NCBI RefSeq assembly: GCF_031877795.1
Contig: NC_133971.1
Coordinates: 1,474,501-1,538,500, forward strand
Source: Strix aluco
Taxonomy: Eukaryota; Chordata; Aves; Strigiformes; Strigidae
Reading direction: 5' to 3'
DNA length: 64,000 nucleotides
Each line of letters starts with the position of its first letter. The stretch's first letter is position 1. This document shows positions 1 through 13,496 of this stretch, piece after piece. A model generated the notes under the pieces. That model was given only the letters and a program-made list of their open reading frames with translations. It made no database searches and had not been told where the DNA came from. Position numbers and translations under genes: made by a program.

Positions 1-3000
1 TTGGGTGCCCCTTTTGCTCACTCTAGAGTCAGCCTCATTCATTCGTTTGCTTAATGCCCAACATCCACTGAATTGTTAAACAGCAGCGATTTGTTAGTTT
101 GCTGTCAGGCTCATTATTCCCTGCAGGTTTCCCAGCCCTCCTCCTCCAGCATTTGTATATCTGGATCTTGGTGCTTTAATGTTTTTAAATAGGCAGTGTG
201 CAAGTTAGGAGATGATGAGGAAAAAAGTAAAGTGGGAAAAATGCATGCCACATGGTGACTGGTTAAAGTACTTTATCTGTTTCTTTAGGAAAGCAGATAA
301 ATTCCACTGAACGCCTATTTTTCATCTTCTGTAAATTAGGTGTCTCCAATGGTTTTCTTCTTCTTTGGTTGCAGGATTTAGTGTAAATAGTATCATCTGT
401 GATCCAGTATACTTCCTATGTCATGAGTGTTCAGCAGTCAAGTTAATATTGCCTGAAGAACGACAAATTTTTGTGTTTCCTGCCATTTATTTTTTCAGCT
501 GTCATTCCAACATTACTGTAATCATCTGGATTTTGTATTAAATTTTAGACAACACTTTGCTTTCCTTTTTCCTTCTAAAGCATATCCGTTCATTATCAGT
601 TCAACTAAGCAGGTTTCATTGTTCATTTCTCAAAGGTAAATTCACCTCAGGTGGCTGAAGACAAGCTGGTAGCTTTTACTACAACGTATTTTATTGTAAA
701 GCAACAGATATATACATACAGTACACAGTCAAAGCTTTTGCTTTACCTACAAATATTTGTTTTTCTGAAAAAAACAAATAGGCATTTGTGCAAATATTTG
801 CCTTTGAGCTACTCTTTTTCATTCTGTTATTGCAGGCTGCAGTACATTACCAGAAGGTGAGCACCTCTTGCAAAGTTTTCAGAGTATCATTTACTGTGGT
901 CCAGCATAAATATGTGCTTTTTCCCTCTGAGACATTAGCATGCTGAGGCATATTTAAAATGAATGTAGAACAGACTGTTGTAGTGGTTAGACATTAAAAT
1001 AACATTGTTACAAATTACCCTTCATTGTGATTTTGCATATTCATGGGCCCACCCCATCTTCAGTAGTCGGCTCAACTTTAGATCCTTTCCAAATTTCAGT
1101 ACTTCCTAATAAACAAGGTGGAGGGGAGGGGGCGTGGGTTCCCCATTTCAGTGAAATATGGAGAAACTGGGCAATGAAGCCTTTTCAGGCTTTTCTCTGG
1201 ATTTTCTCCAAAGGGACCCCAGAATTCTTGGTTCAGTCATCACTTCTTACCCCCAGAATATTTACAGGGTTATTTTCTAGGTGCTGCTCTTTTCTTCCTT
1301 TTTACATTGTTTTGCCTCAAATGCCAAATGATTTTTCTACACGATGTAATTTTTCAAAAGCACAGCTTGAACGTTTATCCAGGGGAATTATGTTAAAAAT
1401 GAGTTATTTTGAAAAGCTTGCTTTCTTTCTTCAATTTATTAATATTTGATAGCTTGAATAATTGCAGCTGCTGTTTGAAATGTGTATTTATATGTGCATT
1501 GTCTTTGGAGTGTTACTTAATCTTTCCTGATCTAGACGTGGTAGAGTTTCTTCTGAGCTGAAGTAGCAGAGCTAGTGACAAGATCAAGGTATTGTGCTTT
1601 CTGGTTTTGAGTGTTCATGGTTCTTTTGACCATCATCTTCTTCACCAGTTCAGAATTCAATCCCAAACTGCCTCCAAGATTATCTTCTTTAAACATACAA
1701 CTCATACAAAGAATGTCACCCAGATCTCACATACTATTTTCATCTTAATTGCTCTAGGTTCAAGTTTGGAATTAAATATTTCAGATAACTTACACTTGCT
1801 GGCTTAGCGGAGCATAAGGCCTATTGTTTTTCTTTTCCAGATCACGTTCCTTAAGCGAGGAGTTTTGTCTAATCATTGAGCACTTGACAGCAATCGAGTG
1901 TTTCAGATTTTAGGGCTTGGTCTTCAACCGCTGAAACCATCTGGGCTCTGCTGACCTCAGGATATGGTGGCAGCATGCAGCCACTGAGAATCTGGCCTGT
2001 TGTTTTCAAGTCTCTGTGAACAGTTGCTCTTTACAAATAGTGTCCCCAGGAAAATGGTTTTTGTTTGCCTTTTTTTTCATAGCAACTTGCCATTGAGTTA
2101 AATCACTGGAATCCAAAGCAGCCAGAAAGTTTGGATTGGTTGTTCCAGAAGAGCACTGTTGGGGCAGCAGATACCAATGGTAAAGGCATTTCTATAGGGG
2201 TCTGTGCTCAGTGGTCTGCTTGACCAGTCCCAGGTAATTTAGTTCTAACACTGTGTATGCTGGTTTGGGTAAGGAAATTCAGGGGAAGAAATCCCTTTTG
2301 ATTTTTGTGAACCAAAAAGATCAGCAATCCAAAGGACGATCACCTGAATTTTAAAATACGGAATTATTTTTGTATGTGCTTGATCTAAACATACTGTTAA
2401 TAGTGGTGAGTGTTAGAGAGAAATGTCAGAGCAATAGCCTTGCTTAAAAAGAGGCTGGATATTTTAACCTGATAGCCAAAGGAGGAAGATTCCTGTCACC
2501 AACCTTTAGTGATGTGCATTTTTGGTGTCTAACCCAGGTTAGCAGTACAGGAGGGGGCTATAGGAAGACCCCATTCCTCCTCCTGAGGAGGGAGAACGCT
2601 TCTAGACAATAGTTCTTACTAACTCTAAAATAGAAATCTAAGGCTGGAGTGCTGAATCAGCTTTTTAGATCAGTATTTGACTCCTTTTGGGCGCTCTTGT
2701 GGTGGCAGTTCATATCGTGGTGGTGAGAACTTTGAGGTTACCCTCCGTAGCCCTGCACTGGAGGTGCAGGTCTTCTGGCAGCAGAAGCAGTTACAGCTGC
2801 TCTCTCTCGGGCTTGCCAGGTCCAGACGATAACTTAGTGTGAAATCATTATCTGTGTGTGTTTAGGTTTACATAAGTTTGTTTAGACTTACATAAGAAAT
2901 ATAAGATCATAACATCCTGTCCACACAGGACTGGGAAACTTCCAGAGACAGTAAAGTAAATCTAAATGCAAGCCTTGGTGCAGAGGCAGTGTCCTAGCCT

Positions 3001-6000
3001 GGTATGGAGATGATCTTGAATAGTCAGTCTTTATCCTCTGCCCAAAAGCATGTTTATCATTATCATAATCTATACAAGGAGAAAATGAAAATTATGTTCT
3101 ACCTACACTAAAACATCGAATTAACTTTTGCATCTGCTACGTTCAAGCCAATGTCTTTCAGAGCTGCACCCGAGATTTTAAATGACTGTAACTCTAGCAG
3201 AAGTCCTTGATCTTTCTTTCGTATTGACAGCTATATAGACATTTATTGAAAGCTAAATGTTGAGGCTACTTTAAACTTTCAACAGAGCACTGTTCTTTAA
3301 ACAGAACACTATTACTTTGATGAGGCTCTTGTTGGTAACAAGTGGACAACAAAAACCTGTGGGTAAGATTTAGATAAGCATCTCAAAAATTCAGGTGTTT
3401 CTCTAACGGTAATCTTTCAGCATTCCCTTTCTGGTTTCTCTCTGTTTCTCTCACCCCCACGTGAATGCAGAATTTTTATACTAGCTGGTATGACTTGTTT
3501 TCACCCCACCATCCTTCCAGGCTCTTGCACAGCAGGGCTGTTCTTATTTAAAATAACTCTTTCCAGAACTAGCAGACTCTTTCCTTACCTTTTTAAAACT
3601 ATTACAGCTTTCAGATTTAACTTTTAAATTTGTCATCTCCCACAGTTGCATCACAGAACTTGAAGAGTTGCATTAACAAACACACTGTTAATTGAAGTTT
3701 TGCATTCAGCGTAGATAGAGGGTAAACACTGTTAGAACCACTGGAATTTACAAATCCAACTATAAAGTCATGGCCAAAGTTTGCTCATTAGTAGAACCTC
3801 AGGACTATATTCTAGCGAAATTAACTATTGGAAACAACCTCAGGGTAATATCACCAAGATTTCTGGGTTAGCCTCTGTCCAATGACATTGATGTGACGGG
3901 ATACAAGAGGAATATTAATGAGATCACGGTCAAGGTCCAGTAGATTTCTGTCTTCCGTAAAGTAAGAAACTCTCTCTTCTGTTGTTTAAATATAGTAGAA
4001 CAGGGTGAAGGGGAGAAGAAGAGGAAGCCAAGAGAAAAATTTTAGGTTTTTCAGATTTTAATATAATGCAGATGCACCTGGTGGATTCTCATCACCCCAG
4101 TGCTTAACCCCACAATGCCTTAATTCTTTAAGTTTCCTTCCAAGATAATGTCAGGATAGGCACAGCATTATTTGGCATTGTTGACTTTTTGCCCCTGAAT
4201 TTATCACCATGAACAGAGAAGCTTCCACCCTTTTCAAGTAATACGTTTGCTGAGAATATTTATGCAATGAACACCTCATAAAGGTCTAGCATTAGCCAAA
4301 AAGGTATCGTGCAGAGGAAAATTTAAGTCTTTTTTTCCCCCCACTAGATGGCCCTTCAATGAAATAGCGTGATACTCCATTAACTGGCTCTATCGCGTTC
4401 ATGTTTGTGTGTCTTACCTGGAGTGTTATCTTTGCAGTATTAAAATGTGCGGTGAAGGAGAGATCAGGAGGGAATAGATTTAAAGAGCACTGGGCAATAC
4501 TGCAAAATGTAGTAGGGAGAAAGAAATAAAAAGCATTGGCAAAAAATTCTCCGTTTAGTAAGAATTTACATAAGAATTGCCATTAAAGTGTTATTTCTCT
4601 ACTTTGTAGAAAGCTTGCAGTATCATCTTTTTCCCTAGAATTATTACTGTAGCTCTTGACTTTTTTTTTTTTTTTTTCCTGATTTTATATTTATGTTCTA
4701 GCACTGCAGCAGTTCATTACACAGGAAAGTCTAATTTGTTATATAGGTGGTAGTGCCAAAAAGTCACAGAAGGTTCAAAATGATTTTTATCAACTCTCAG
4801 TGTATGTTTGAGGAAGAACAGATTGTTGTAATATTCATGCTCACAGGCATGGTGTCTTCATAAACAGTGAATCTTCAGTGTTTTCGTCCGCGTGTTTATG
4901 TGGTTTCTATTGTGCCTACTTTCTGCTGTTTTAAATATGGAATGCTTACTAGGCAATAACATTTTATTGCTTCTTTCTTTAATAATTGTGACCACAAATA
5001 CCATTTCTCTCTGTGAAACCCTGCTCTTTTAATAATTATGTGGTTTTCTCCATATTTTAAAATCCTCGGTCTCCATTTGGGCATGAGCAATTATTCTCAG
5101 ACCCACTCTCCAGGCACACATAAAGACCCATGTCAGCAGGTAGTCTTTAGAGACGACATATTGAGCATTTGTAAACCACTGATTGTGTCTTAAAAATGTG
5201 GTCGCTGAAGATGTGGTGCCAGGTAATTTGGGCAAAAGTGAAGCCCATGGTTTGAAGGCTCAGTTCTGGTTATCTACGTAACCCTGGGATTCGATGTCTG
5301 GTGTGGAAGGAAGCCGGCTCCCACTGTTACTTTTCAGGATGGTACTAGTACCATCCAGGCCTTCTCTGTTGCTGATGCTGAGGGGAGAACATACGCTGGT
5401 ACCTGTCTGCCTGGCACGCCGCCAGACACTATTTAAAATAGCTGAAAGTCTGAAGATTTGTGAGCTGTCTTACTGGAAGGATGGCAACTTCTAAATCATT
5501 AAGGTCCCACTGAAAGGTTTTCATGTCCCCAAGAGTCTTCCTGTACTTTTTCAATTTAAGAAGTGGCAAGACCAGATGGTTATGGTACTCCACAAGTGGC
5601 AGCCTTCAAGAGGGAAGAGCAGTTAAAACAACCTGACCCTCTCAGTTCATTATAGATATAATGGAGGAGGCCAGCTTCAGGTCACCCCATGCACCTTTCC
5701 AGGTCCTGTAGACCATTCAACTCATGATCAGGCTTCCACAGCCAGCTTTAAGATAACAATATCATTATGGTTGTCTGACCTCTTTCCATTTCCCTGAGAA
5801 CATGATAAAATAATGACTTGCCCGTGTATCCATCACCAGATCTGAAGCCTTTTGATAGGGGTTCGGAAGACCTGGAGGAGATCAAATGACTCCAGAGCTG
5901 GAATAGTGTTGGCTTACTATCTCCTTCTTAGTGACCTTCCCAGAAAGCAGAGGTTAGAGTCTGGGAGGTAATTGCTGAGGCCATTAATCCTCAGTGACAG

Positions 6001-9000
6001 GTTTTTGAGCAGTGGCCAGACTGTAGGACAGCATTCAACAGCCGGCGTCTGCACGCCCTCCCTGGGAGTTACTAACGAATACTGCCACTAAAGGGCTAAT
6101 GCATTTCCTACCGACACTTCTGGGTCTACCTCGTTAGTCTCCACAGGGAGGTCTACCAGGACGTTGAGTGTGGCTTAGACTCACGCCGGGGGACGACACG
6201 GGGCCTGTGTATGGGCTCTGTTTTGGAGACCAGTTACTAGTTGAAATAATCTGCAGTGCTTCCTCATGGAAGCAGTATTCTTCTAGTCAAGTAATAGAGG
6301 TTTAGTGGTTTGTTACTAAAGGTCAAGGGGTGATCGGAGGGATTCCTCACCCATAGCCGCGGGGCTGTGCTTTTACGGGCGCAGGTAGCCCAGCGTGACA
6401 CAAGCGAAGGAGACTGGCCAAGTGACAGGACAGTTTGCAGCACACCGGGCGAACGCTCTTGCTCTCGGTGGTGGCTTCGTACCCTCTCTCTACCTACCAC
6501 AAGTTAGTCTGGCTTTGTCTCAGTCGCTTTGCTTCAGACAGAGGTGCACTATCCTACCAGCCTGGGCAACAAGGGGTGTTTTCGGAAGCTCCACCTGGAG
6601 CCTCCGTCTTTCCCAGACAACATCTCCTAAAAATTTTGAAATTTACTTCTATTCCTGAAACTCTCCTATGACTTTGTTTTTATGATCTGTGCCTTTCTCT
6701 CCAACTTAGCAGCTATTAATAGCACCATAAAATGTTCAGAGTTATTATTCTGTGTACTAAAAATGTCTCCTTCCAATTAAAGCTCTTATTTTTGCTGGCT
6801 TAATTCCATTAAATTTATCAAAGTTTACTTTTGAGTCTGTCTTATTTATTTCTCCTCCTTCCCCTGTCTTTGGAAACGTTTGTTTTGTAAAGGCAGTGTA
6901 ACTTGGAGAAGAGCGAGGTTTGGAGTTAGGGATATAATCCGTTCCTAAATCACCCTATTTTATCATGGGATTGGAAGTATAGTCTACTGCCTAAAGAGAC
7001 TCACACAACTTAGGTTGTGTTCAGGATTTCGTGTGAATTAGCTCCACACAGTCTAGAGCGAGTAATTTACTTTGTTTTGCTTTGGTTTCACCAAATGTAA
7101 AATATGATTATGGCTGAAAATCAGTGTACAAGAGTTAAGTATTATTATTGGCCAAGCAGTGTATCAATCTGTAATCTACAATTTCCTGTGAAGGAGGAGG
7201 ACGTGGTCTCAGTCTTTGGGTTCATTCCCTTTTGTAAATTCAAGTCAGACTATCAACATCAATTTGACTTTCCTTTCACAGTTTATGCTTAAAGCCATCC
7301 CCTAGCAAACATCTTGCTTTTCAGATACCTTAAGCCTACTGCAAACAAACAAATCATGGAAATTAAATAGTAATAAAGCTGTTGTTAGCTTTGTATAATA
7401 AATTTTATCAACTATTTAAATGGCAATTATTTCCAGAAACTTGGCAATTGTAGCCATACAAATGATGAAATTGATTCCAGTCACAGCCCATCTTTCTTTG
7501 GAAAGGAAATACCAGTAGTGTTTGAAAAATGGATTATTAAGAACCTTGGTTTGCTCAAGGTGGCTCATATGTTGTATTTGCTAACACAGCATCTCGCTGG
7601 AAGAAAAAAAAGTGCCGCTTTTCCCTAGCCCAGATTATTTTCTCCACAAATCTTTGGGGCAGGAAATAAAAAACAGCTAATAGTTGTGGGGCATGTGGAA
7701 TTAGTTTAAGCAAAGCCGAACCCTGATCCTTCTGACAGCCTCCTCTTTCCTGTGCTGTTTTGTCTATTTCTGCCTCGGAGTATGTCAACAAATTTTCTTT
7801 AAGCTCAGAAGGTGCAGGGGGGTGGAAATAGTGATTCTTTCTCTGTCTCTTTCTGTCTTTGGGGGTTTTGTGAGGTTTTTAAAGGAATGATTTAAAACAG
7901 ATGTATTTTCAAAAAAAGGTACAAGTTTGTCTTGTAAAATATTTGTAAAGAAAAACAGCCTCAGGACCTCTGAATACAACCCTGGTTGGGTTCTGGAGAT
8001 GTCACAAAGGGTACTGGTTTGCTTACAGTGACATAATTCTTTTCTCACACGAGTTAATTATAAATCAAGGCAACTTTACAGAGAGGACAGAACCTGTTAA
8101 ATGAAACTGAAGAGGCAAAGTGTATACGTATTTGAAAAACAGAAAGATACCTGTGTTTTCTCTATGGCTTATTGTTCACTTCTGTATGAGAAAACAGATT
8201 ATTTTTGCATTTCTCCAGTACTGGATGTGTTTTAGATGAAGGAATAGAGCAATCTTTCCTGATGACAAGTGAAACGCGCTGGATATACGCTGCACCTCCT
8301 CAGAAGTTGTATACCTGAGGACAACAATGCTCTCATTGCCAAAGCTTTGAGAATATAACAAATATTAAGGAAATAACTTCACAAATGACTCGGTGTTGCT
8401 GTGCAGCACTGGATGTGGTTGATATCAGTGGCTGCAGTTATGGTCTTCCTCAAAACTCCAAAATATTTCTTTGTGATACAAATAATTATTAATCTTAACT
8501 GAGAACATAAGCTCTCATAACATTGCCTGAGAAACTGGTGGTTTTGCTGTCTCTGAAGTGTTTGGGTTTTCAAATTACACTCAGACACAGAGTTTTGCCA
8601 TCTCTCTGTCTGTCTGTCTCTCTCATGAGTCTTTGTTTTTAGACAGTCTGTGTTCTGTAGCTAAATACTTTCAACATCTTCACGAGAAAACTTGACAAGA
8701 TAGTTGCAGCACCAGTGTCACGGAAGTAGCTTCAGATGATTAAATGTTAAATTATGTTTTCCTCATTCAGTCCGGTTTATTAAGACAGCAAAAATGACAA
8801 CAAAATAAGTGAACCAATATACTATCTACTAATTAAGCATCAGAAGAAAAGAAAAATTAAATGCATCATACGCTAATTTCTTAGGTGCAGGACTTGAGTG
8901 TGAGTTACAGACTGTTGTATTGTGTGGTTTGTGATAACAAAATTGTTATTGTTAATTGAACATTGAACAACTTTTTTAATCAAATATTTTTCTGAAATGT

Positions 9001-10361
9001 TTTTCTGAAATGTTTTTCTGAAATGTTTTTCTTTCCATTTCTTATTTTGAGGAAACACTAATCGCATTCAAACTAGAGCAATGCAGCATCAATCCATTGG
9101 AGATGTTGAACATAAACTTTTGACTTACGTGTAGCCTGGGAAAAAAAGAAGAGAAATTGTCATTTTTTCTCCATGGTGGTGCTTCGTTTTAATCCCATCT
9201 AACACAGCATTTTTTTGAGAAGGCGGTGCATGGATTTGATGCTCAGCCTGTCTGGGTTTAGAGGTAGAAAGCTTTCAGGGAAAAAAACCCAGGTGGTCAG
9301 AGCGGGAGGAGGCCCAGTTGAGGAATGGTGCATGGAGTGCATCGATGTACCCAGGCAGCACCTTTCTGGGTTCTTTGAGGAGGCAAAGTCTGCTTGAGTT
9401 GGCAGAAAGAAGGACAACATTCACTGATGGCAAATCTGTCAAAGACCCCAGAAAACGTCGTATTGAGGGTGGTTTCTACTTTTGAGGGACAAATGGCCAC
9501 TGTTTTTGAAAAAACACTGGGGGGCACAAAAAATCTTTATAAATTTAACAAAAATGAAATTATGGTTAGACTTTTACATTACTATAAATTGATGCGTATG
9601 TGAATAAAAGTCTAATAGTGTCTAGAAACCTGGGTAAGTAAGGAGGAAATTAAATTACTTCCTACAATGACACCTCCCTTGCATCTTTCATTTTCTCCGT
9701 GGCTGGCATTTTATGTGCTTTTAGAGCCACGGGCTGCACTGATCATATTGTAAAGGCAGTCAGAGTTACATCTCCCATGTATTTCATGCATAGCAGCACT
9801 TAAATATTAGTAAGGAAAAACAAGAGGGAGGGCGTGCTCACCATCCCAGCAGAAGGGTAGAACAGATGATGATGGGGGGCACAGGTACGTCTGACAGCTT
9901 AAACACGTATTGGAGCCAGAGGGGATCATCCCTGTGGGAGCTGAGGTGGTTCTGGTTCCTCGCTCAGTGCCTCCCACAAGGAATGTTTATCTTCATGGTG
10001 GGCAAGAACCAGCATTTTGACAAACCGCCCTTATTCCACCTTTTGACTCTTACGGCTTGAAAGAGTGCACAACGTAGGCGGTTGGCACTTTCAGTACGTT
10101 TATAAAGCAGAGGCATGGCTTATAGAAATATATATTTAGAAACAAATGACAAACAAGTCGGTGTGGTGCTCAGCATATATACTGAAACATACTTGTCAAT
10201 ACACCCTGCTTCAACGACAAGAAAACAGTTTCCCAGGTTTTACCAGTTACTTTTGGATGACTCTGTAACACGTGCACTTTTGCAACTTAACTGATGGATA
10301 CGTGGTCCTTCTCCTACAGTCAGAGATTCTTTTATTCAACTCCTCTTATTCTTTTCTTTAG
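1..10361 (+). other. MCTP1: MCTP1 intron, 3' part of a large intron
   Basis: No coding exon could be supported here. I searched for the acidic linker exon that precedes the terminal MCTP1 exons in mammals and did not find it, so it should lie upstream of the window. The stretch is mostly AT-rich single-copy-looking DNA. It has a poly-T run near 4663, a 13-bp tandem repeat at 8987-9025, and a somewhat CpG-richer patch around 6000-6550. The open frames in it are short, lack splice support and show no recognisable motif. It ends in a good pyrimidine tract and AG directly before the exon at 10362. Confidence 0.7.
8987..9025. repeat. 13-bp minisatellite, 3 perfect units
   Basis: The unit TTTTTCTGAAATG occurs three times head to tail without a mismatch, and a fourth unit starts (TTTTTCT) before the pattern breaks. 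It is intronic to MCTP1. Perfect units suggest recent slippage and possible length polymorphism. Confidence 0.9.
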
Positions 10362-10471
10362 GAGAGTGAAAAAAAAGGATTTATGAATAGACTTTATGCC
10401 ATCCAGGAGGTGTGTGTCACTGTCCAGAATATTCTTGACGAAGTGGCTTCCTTTGGAGAAAGGATCAAGAA
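10362..10471 (+). CDS. MCTP1: MCTP1 coding exon (fourth from last)
   Basis: This exon encodes 36 full residues plus two bases, starting [17 protein letters not shown] and ending in FGERIK. It matches the segment of vertebrate MCTP1 (multiple C2 and transmembrane domain protein 1) that lies between the two C-terminal membrane segments, within the domain Pfam calls PRT_C. A pyrimidine tract plus TTTAG precedes it and the donor GTAAGT follows. The split codon AA|T is completed by the next exon. MCTP1 is an ER and vesicle-anchored protein whose C2 domains bind calcium; those domains are encoded upstream of this window. The assignment rests on remembered family sequence and on consistent phase through four exons. 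Confidence 0.95.
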
Positions 10472-10760
10472 GTAAGTGCTGACACAGGTGCCGGATTGCT
10501 CTCCAATACTGTTCATGTTTTTCCCAAGCTGAGGTACAAAGCATTAGACCTGTATTCTTTTTTTTTTTTTTTTGGGGGGGGGACTCCAGTTTTGGATACT
10601 CCACTGGTGAAACTCATCTATATTTACTTTGCTTTGTGAAGGCCTTCAGTTAATGAAAATCCTGTCCTACTAATTTTGGAATTTAGAAATATATTAACTG
10701 GGGAAAACAATCAGAACTAAGGATTTGAAGTAAAACAGAATCTTCTCATGAGTCCTAACA

Positions 10761-10848
10761 GTAGTTATTTAAAGTAATAATAAAAATGCAGCAGTTATTT
10801 AAAAGTAATAATAAAAATGCAGTAATAATAATAATAAAAAAATGCAGC
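10761..10848. repeat. AT-rich tandem repeat, about 30-bp unit, 2.7 copies
   Basis: Two near-perfect copies of a unit running from AGTTATTTAAAGTAATAATA to AAAATGCAGC lie head to tail. A third, shortened copy follows in which the AAT part has expanded (AGTAATAATAATAATAAA). It lies in an MCTP1 intron and looks like slippage. Confidence 0.8.
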
Positions 10849-11099
10849 TTTGATAAAGGAAATAGGCAGAGCTGAATAGCGGTTTCAGATTTTAAGGTTG
10901 TACATTATGTTCAGTTCCTGGAAGTGTTGTATTTATGTGAGTTAGCAAAACTTTTCTGTCTAGAGTATTTGTAATTTGTAACACCTAATACATGATATAT
11001 AAGAATTGCCAACAAATTTAGGCCTTAAGCAAGAGAGGTTCTGAGATTTACTGCAGGAAGTTTGGTGTATTTTTGGCATGGTCAGTGAACAGCAGTGTA

Positions 11100-11460
11100 A
11101 GTTTTATTATTTGAGACCAGGCAGGTTCCAGAAAGACGTCTCCCAGCCGTCAGCTGCGAAGCGGCACGGGACTGACTTGGCTTTCCGCCTCTTGGAAGCC
11201 GGGAGCATCCCACCCTCGGAGGATGAGGAGTTGGGAGCAGTGCCTTCCAGCTGCGGGCGCAGCGCCAGGCCGAGGGGTGACCTGGGAGAGCTGGAAAACC
11301 TTCACGGGAGGCTTTGCTATAAAGCCCTGCACCTTCCAGGAGAGCTAAAGCCGCGTGCTCCCTGTCCCACGCCTGACCGAGGAGCCCACCGTAGCCTGTG
11401 CAAGGCGTACGGCCCCAAAATGACTTCTGGAAGTGAATTTTAGGGAATTGATGCACTGCG
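11100..11460. other. GC- and CpG-rich island inside an MCTP1 intron, function unknown
   Basis: About 360 bases are clearly GC-rich and full of CpG against AT-rich flanks, and open frames of over 120 codons run on both strands (11078-11443 on +, 11082-11456 on -). Dual-strand openness is expected in GC-rich DNA and is not evidence of coding. I see no splice signals that fit the MCTP1 phase and no known domain. It may be an intronic CpG island or regulatory element, an unannotated transcript start, or simply a GC-rich patch. Confidence 0.45.
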
Positions 11461-13386
11461 TGGAGGTCATCCTGCAGGAGACAGGAGGATCATCTCTCGT
11501 GCTGTTCTTTTTTTTGGTTCTTTTTTCAAATCTATCAGCAATGGCAAGTGTGTCAGAATCAGGATGAAGAGGAGGTTGGCGTTTACACGTTTAAGAGCGA
11601 AGTCCCTAATGGGAAAGCCTGGGAAACATTCCCGTGGGGACACTTCCAGGCAGGCCACGTGCACGACAGCAGAGGCAGGCGCAGGCACATGATATCACAC
11701 GAGTTTTCCAGACAAGCGAAATGAGCCTTTCCCTGAGAGAAGTCTTTTATCAAAAGGCTGTTCGTGGAAGTTGTCTTGATGATTAAGTTTTTCTAATTGT
11801 GCATTTTGGAAGTGGGGTTTGTTCTATTATACACCAGATGAAAGCAACAGAATTTTCTAAACCGAGTGAGACCGCATCTTCCTATAAATCTTTGTAATTT
11901 GTTCCGAAAACTATAATGGGAAACCTGTACTGAATGCTGCGCTAACACAGCACATAAGGAGGTTTGCTAAAGTGAGGAGCCAGTGTTCCCACACATGGCG
12001 TGTCTGTGATCCATTGCACAAAGCCGAGTCACAGGAACACGAGCAGACCCTCAACCTTCTGTTCATCCCAAATGCGTACAGAAGAGGGGAAAAGAGCAGG
12101 TGTCCCCTGAGGAGAAAGAGAGTGATCCTACACCAAGTGACACTAACATAATGTTCACTCTGGAGACATGTCAAAATTGCCAGGGAGAAAAGAAGACAAA
12201 TAAACACAGGAAGCCAGAGCTCATTATGAAAAATATGGCTAGCAATTCAGATAATTGCAATTATTCAGCCAAAGAAGCCAAAATAATGTAATCACACTGA
12301 TTGGGGATGTAGCTGGTGGTAATACTTTAAAGAGTATCATCAGGCTATTTAGAGCCAAAGCCACATTTTCCTTCTGGATAAATGTCATGCAACACCTTTG
12401 ACATGGTGGTGCCTTCATGGAACAGTCCCGTTGAGCCAAGCTCCCTTTAACCAGCGTTCCCGTGGCACACACATATATATGTATATGTCTAGATTGGCCG
12501 TCTGGCCTTTCTCTCTTCCCTGCACACAGCGGTTGGAGAGCCACAGCACGGCTGTTTCAAGACTCGTTAGCGTTCACTTCCTCTTGGCCCACACCTCAAC
12601 CTCTGGCGACCAGTTTTTTATCACAGCGAAGAGTTTGGGACCCTTAATGAGGACGTTTTAATCTGGGGCTTTTTTGGAAAGGAAAACCTGAACTCTGATG
12701 GGATCCCAGAAGTTGTCTTCCTTTATCCATAAAGAAATAATCTTTATTTTGTTTTATTTTGTCTGTAATGAAAAGTTTTTCTTTGCTTTTCCTGCAATTT
12801 TATCTTATGCCACTCCCTCCTTTTTTTCTCCTCCCATCCTTTATCTCCCTTTTTTTTTTTTCCACCCAAAGAGTTTTTATTTCCTTCCTTCCTTCATCCA
12901 GTGCTGTTGCATTATCCCTGTCTTCAGGACCAACTGTTCTGCCCCCTTCTTTTCCCTAACCCTCTCCTTCTTAGGTGCATGGATGAGTTTCCCGCTTTGC
13001 ACACCCACACACTTGCCTTTTGCTGAACGTACCCCTGAGACAGAAGGGCACCTGGCCGGGGAGAGCACGTGTATGTCAGGCACAGGGGACAGTCCCTGCT
13101 CGGCCTTTAACTCCTTGTGCTGTCCTTACGGTAGAGCAGGGCGGAGATAAAAACCTTAGCAGTTCTCTTCTAGCTATTACAAGCTGCCTCTACCCTGGAA
13201 TTGAAGAAGGGAGCCTGGGTTGCCTGTCTGAGTACATTTGGGGACTAAGGAACACATTCAGTTGTAGTTTCAGCTTGTTCTCACCGCTGGAAGCTGTCAC
13301 TTCCCACCCTGTCCTGCCCATTATTTGTTCTTCTACTGGCTCTGTCGGGTGACCACAGTTCTGACTTCTGTTAATTTTTCTTCTAG

Positions 13387-13496
13387 TACATTCAACTGGA
13401 CTGTCCCATTCCTGAGCTGGCTGGCAATCGTTGCCCTCTCTGTGTTCACCATCATCCTCTATTTCATTCCACTGAGATACATTGTCCTTGTCTGGG
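13387..13496 (+). CDS. MCTP1: MCTP1 coding exon with the last transmembrane segment
   Basis: Reading on from the split codon AA|T, this exon gives [20 protein letters not shown] and then [16 protein letters not shown]. That is a strongly hydrophobic stretch of about 25 residues, the second and last membrane span of MCTP-family proteins. The acceptor is TTTTCTTCTAG and the donor GTAAGT. The final G begins the glycine codon G|GC finished by the exon at 16984. The exon is as conserved as expected for MCTP1, with no stops or indels. In the protein this segment anchors the C-terminus in the ER or vesicle membrane. Confidence 0.96.

Larger units (their letters stand above)
10472..13386 (+). other. 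MCTP1: MCTP1 intron, with poly-T/poly-G tract, tandem repeat and GC-rich island
   Basis: This is the 2.9-kb intron between two in-phase MCTP1 exons. A run of about 16 T followed by 9 G lies at 10558-10582, only about 90 bases after the donor. A 30-bp-unit tandem repeat lies at 10761-10848 and a GC- and CpG-rich segment at about 11100-11460. A pyrimidine-rich stretch occupies about 12805-12900. The open frames here lie on both strands of GC-rich or pyrimidine-rich DNA, and I do not call them genes. Confidence 0.7.

Noticed and set aside
11078..11456. 121- and 124-codon frames on opposite strands in an MCTP1 intron.
   Set aside because: Both come from the same GC-rich patch. There are no splice sites in MCTP1 phase and no recognised motif.
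12698..13150. 150-codon plus-strand frame rich in Phe, Leu, Ser and Pro.
   Set aside because: It is the translation of a pyrimidine-rich intron tract, with overlapping frames and no domain.
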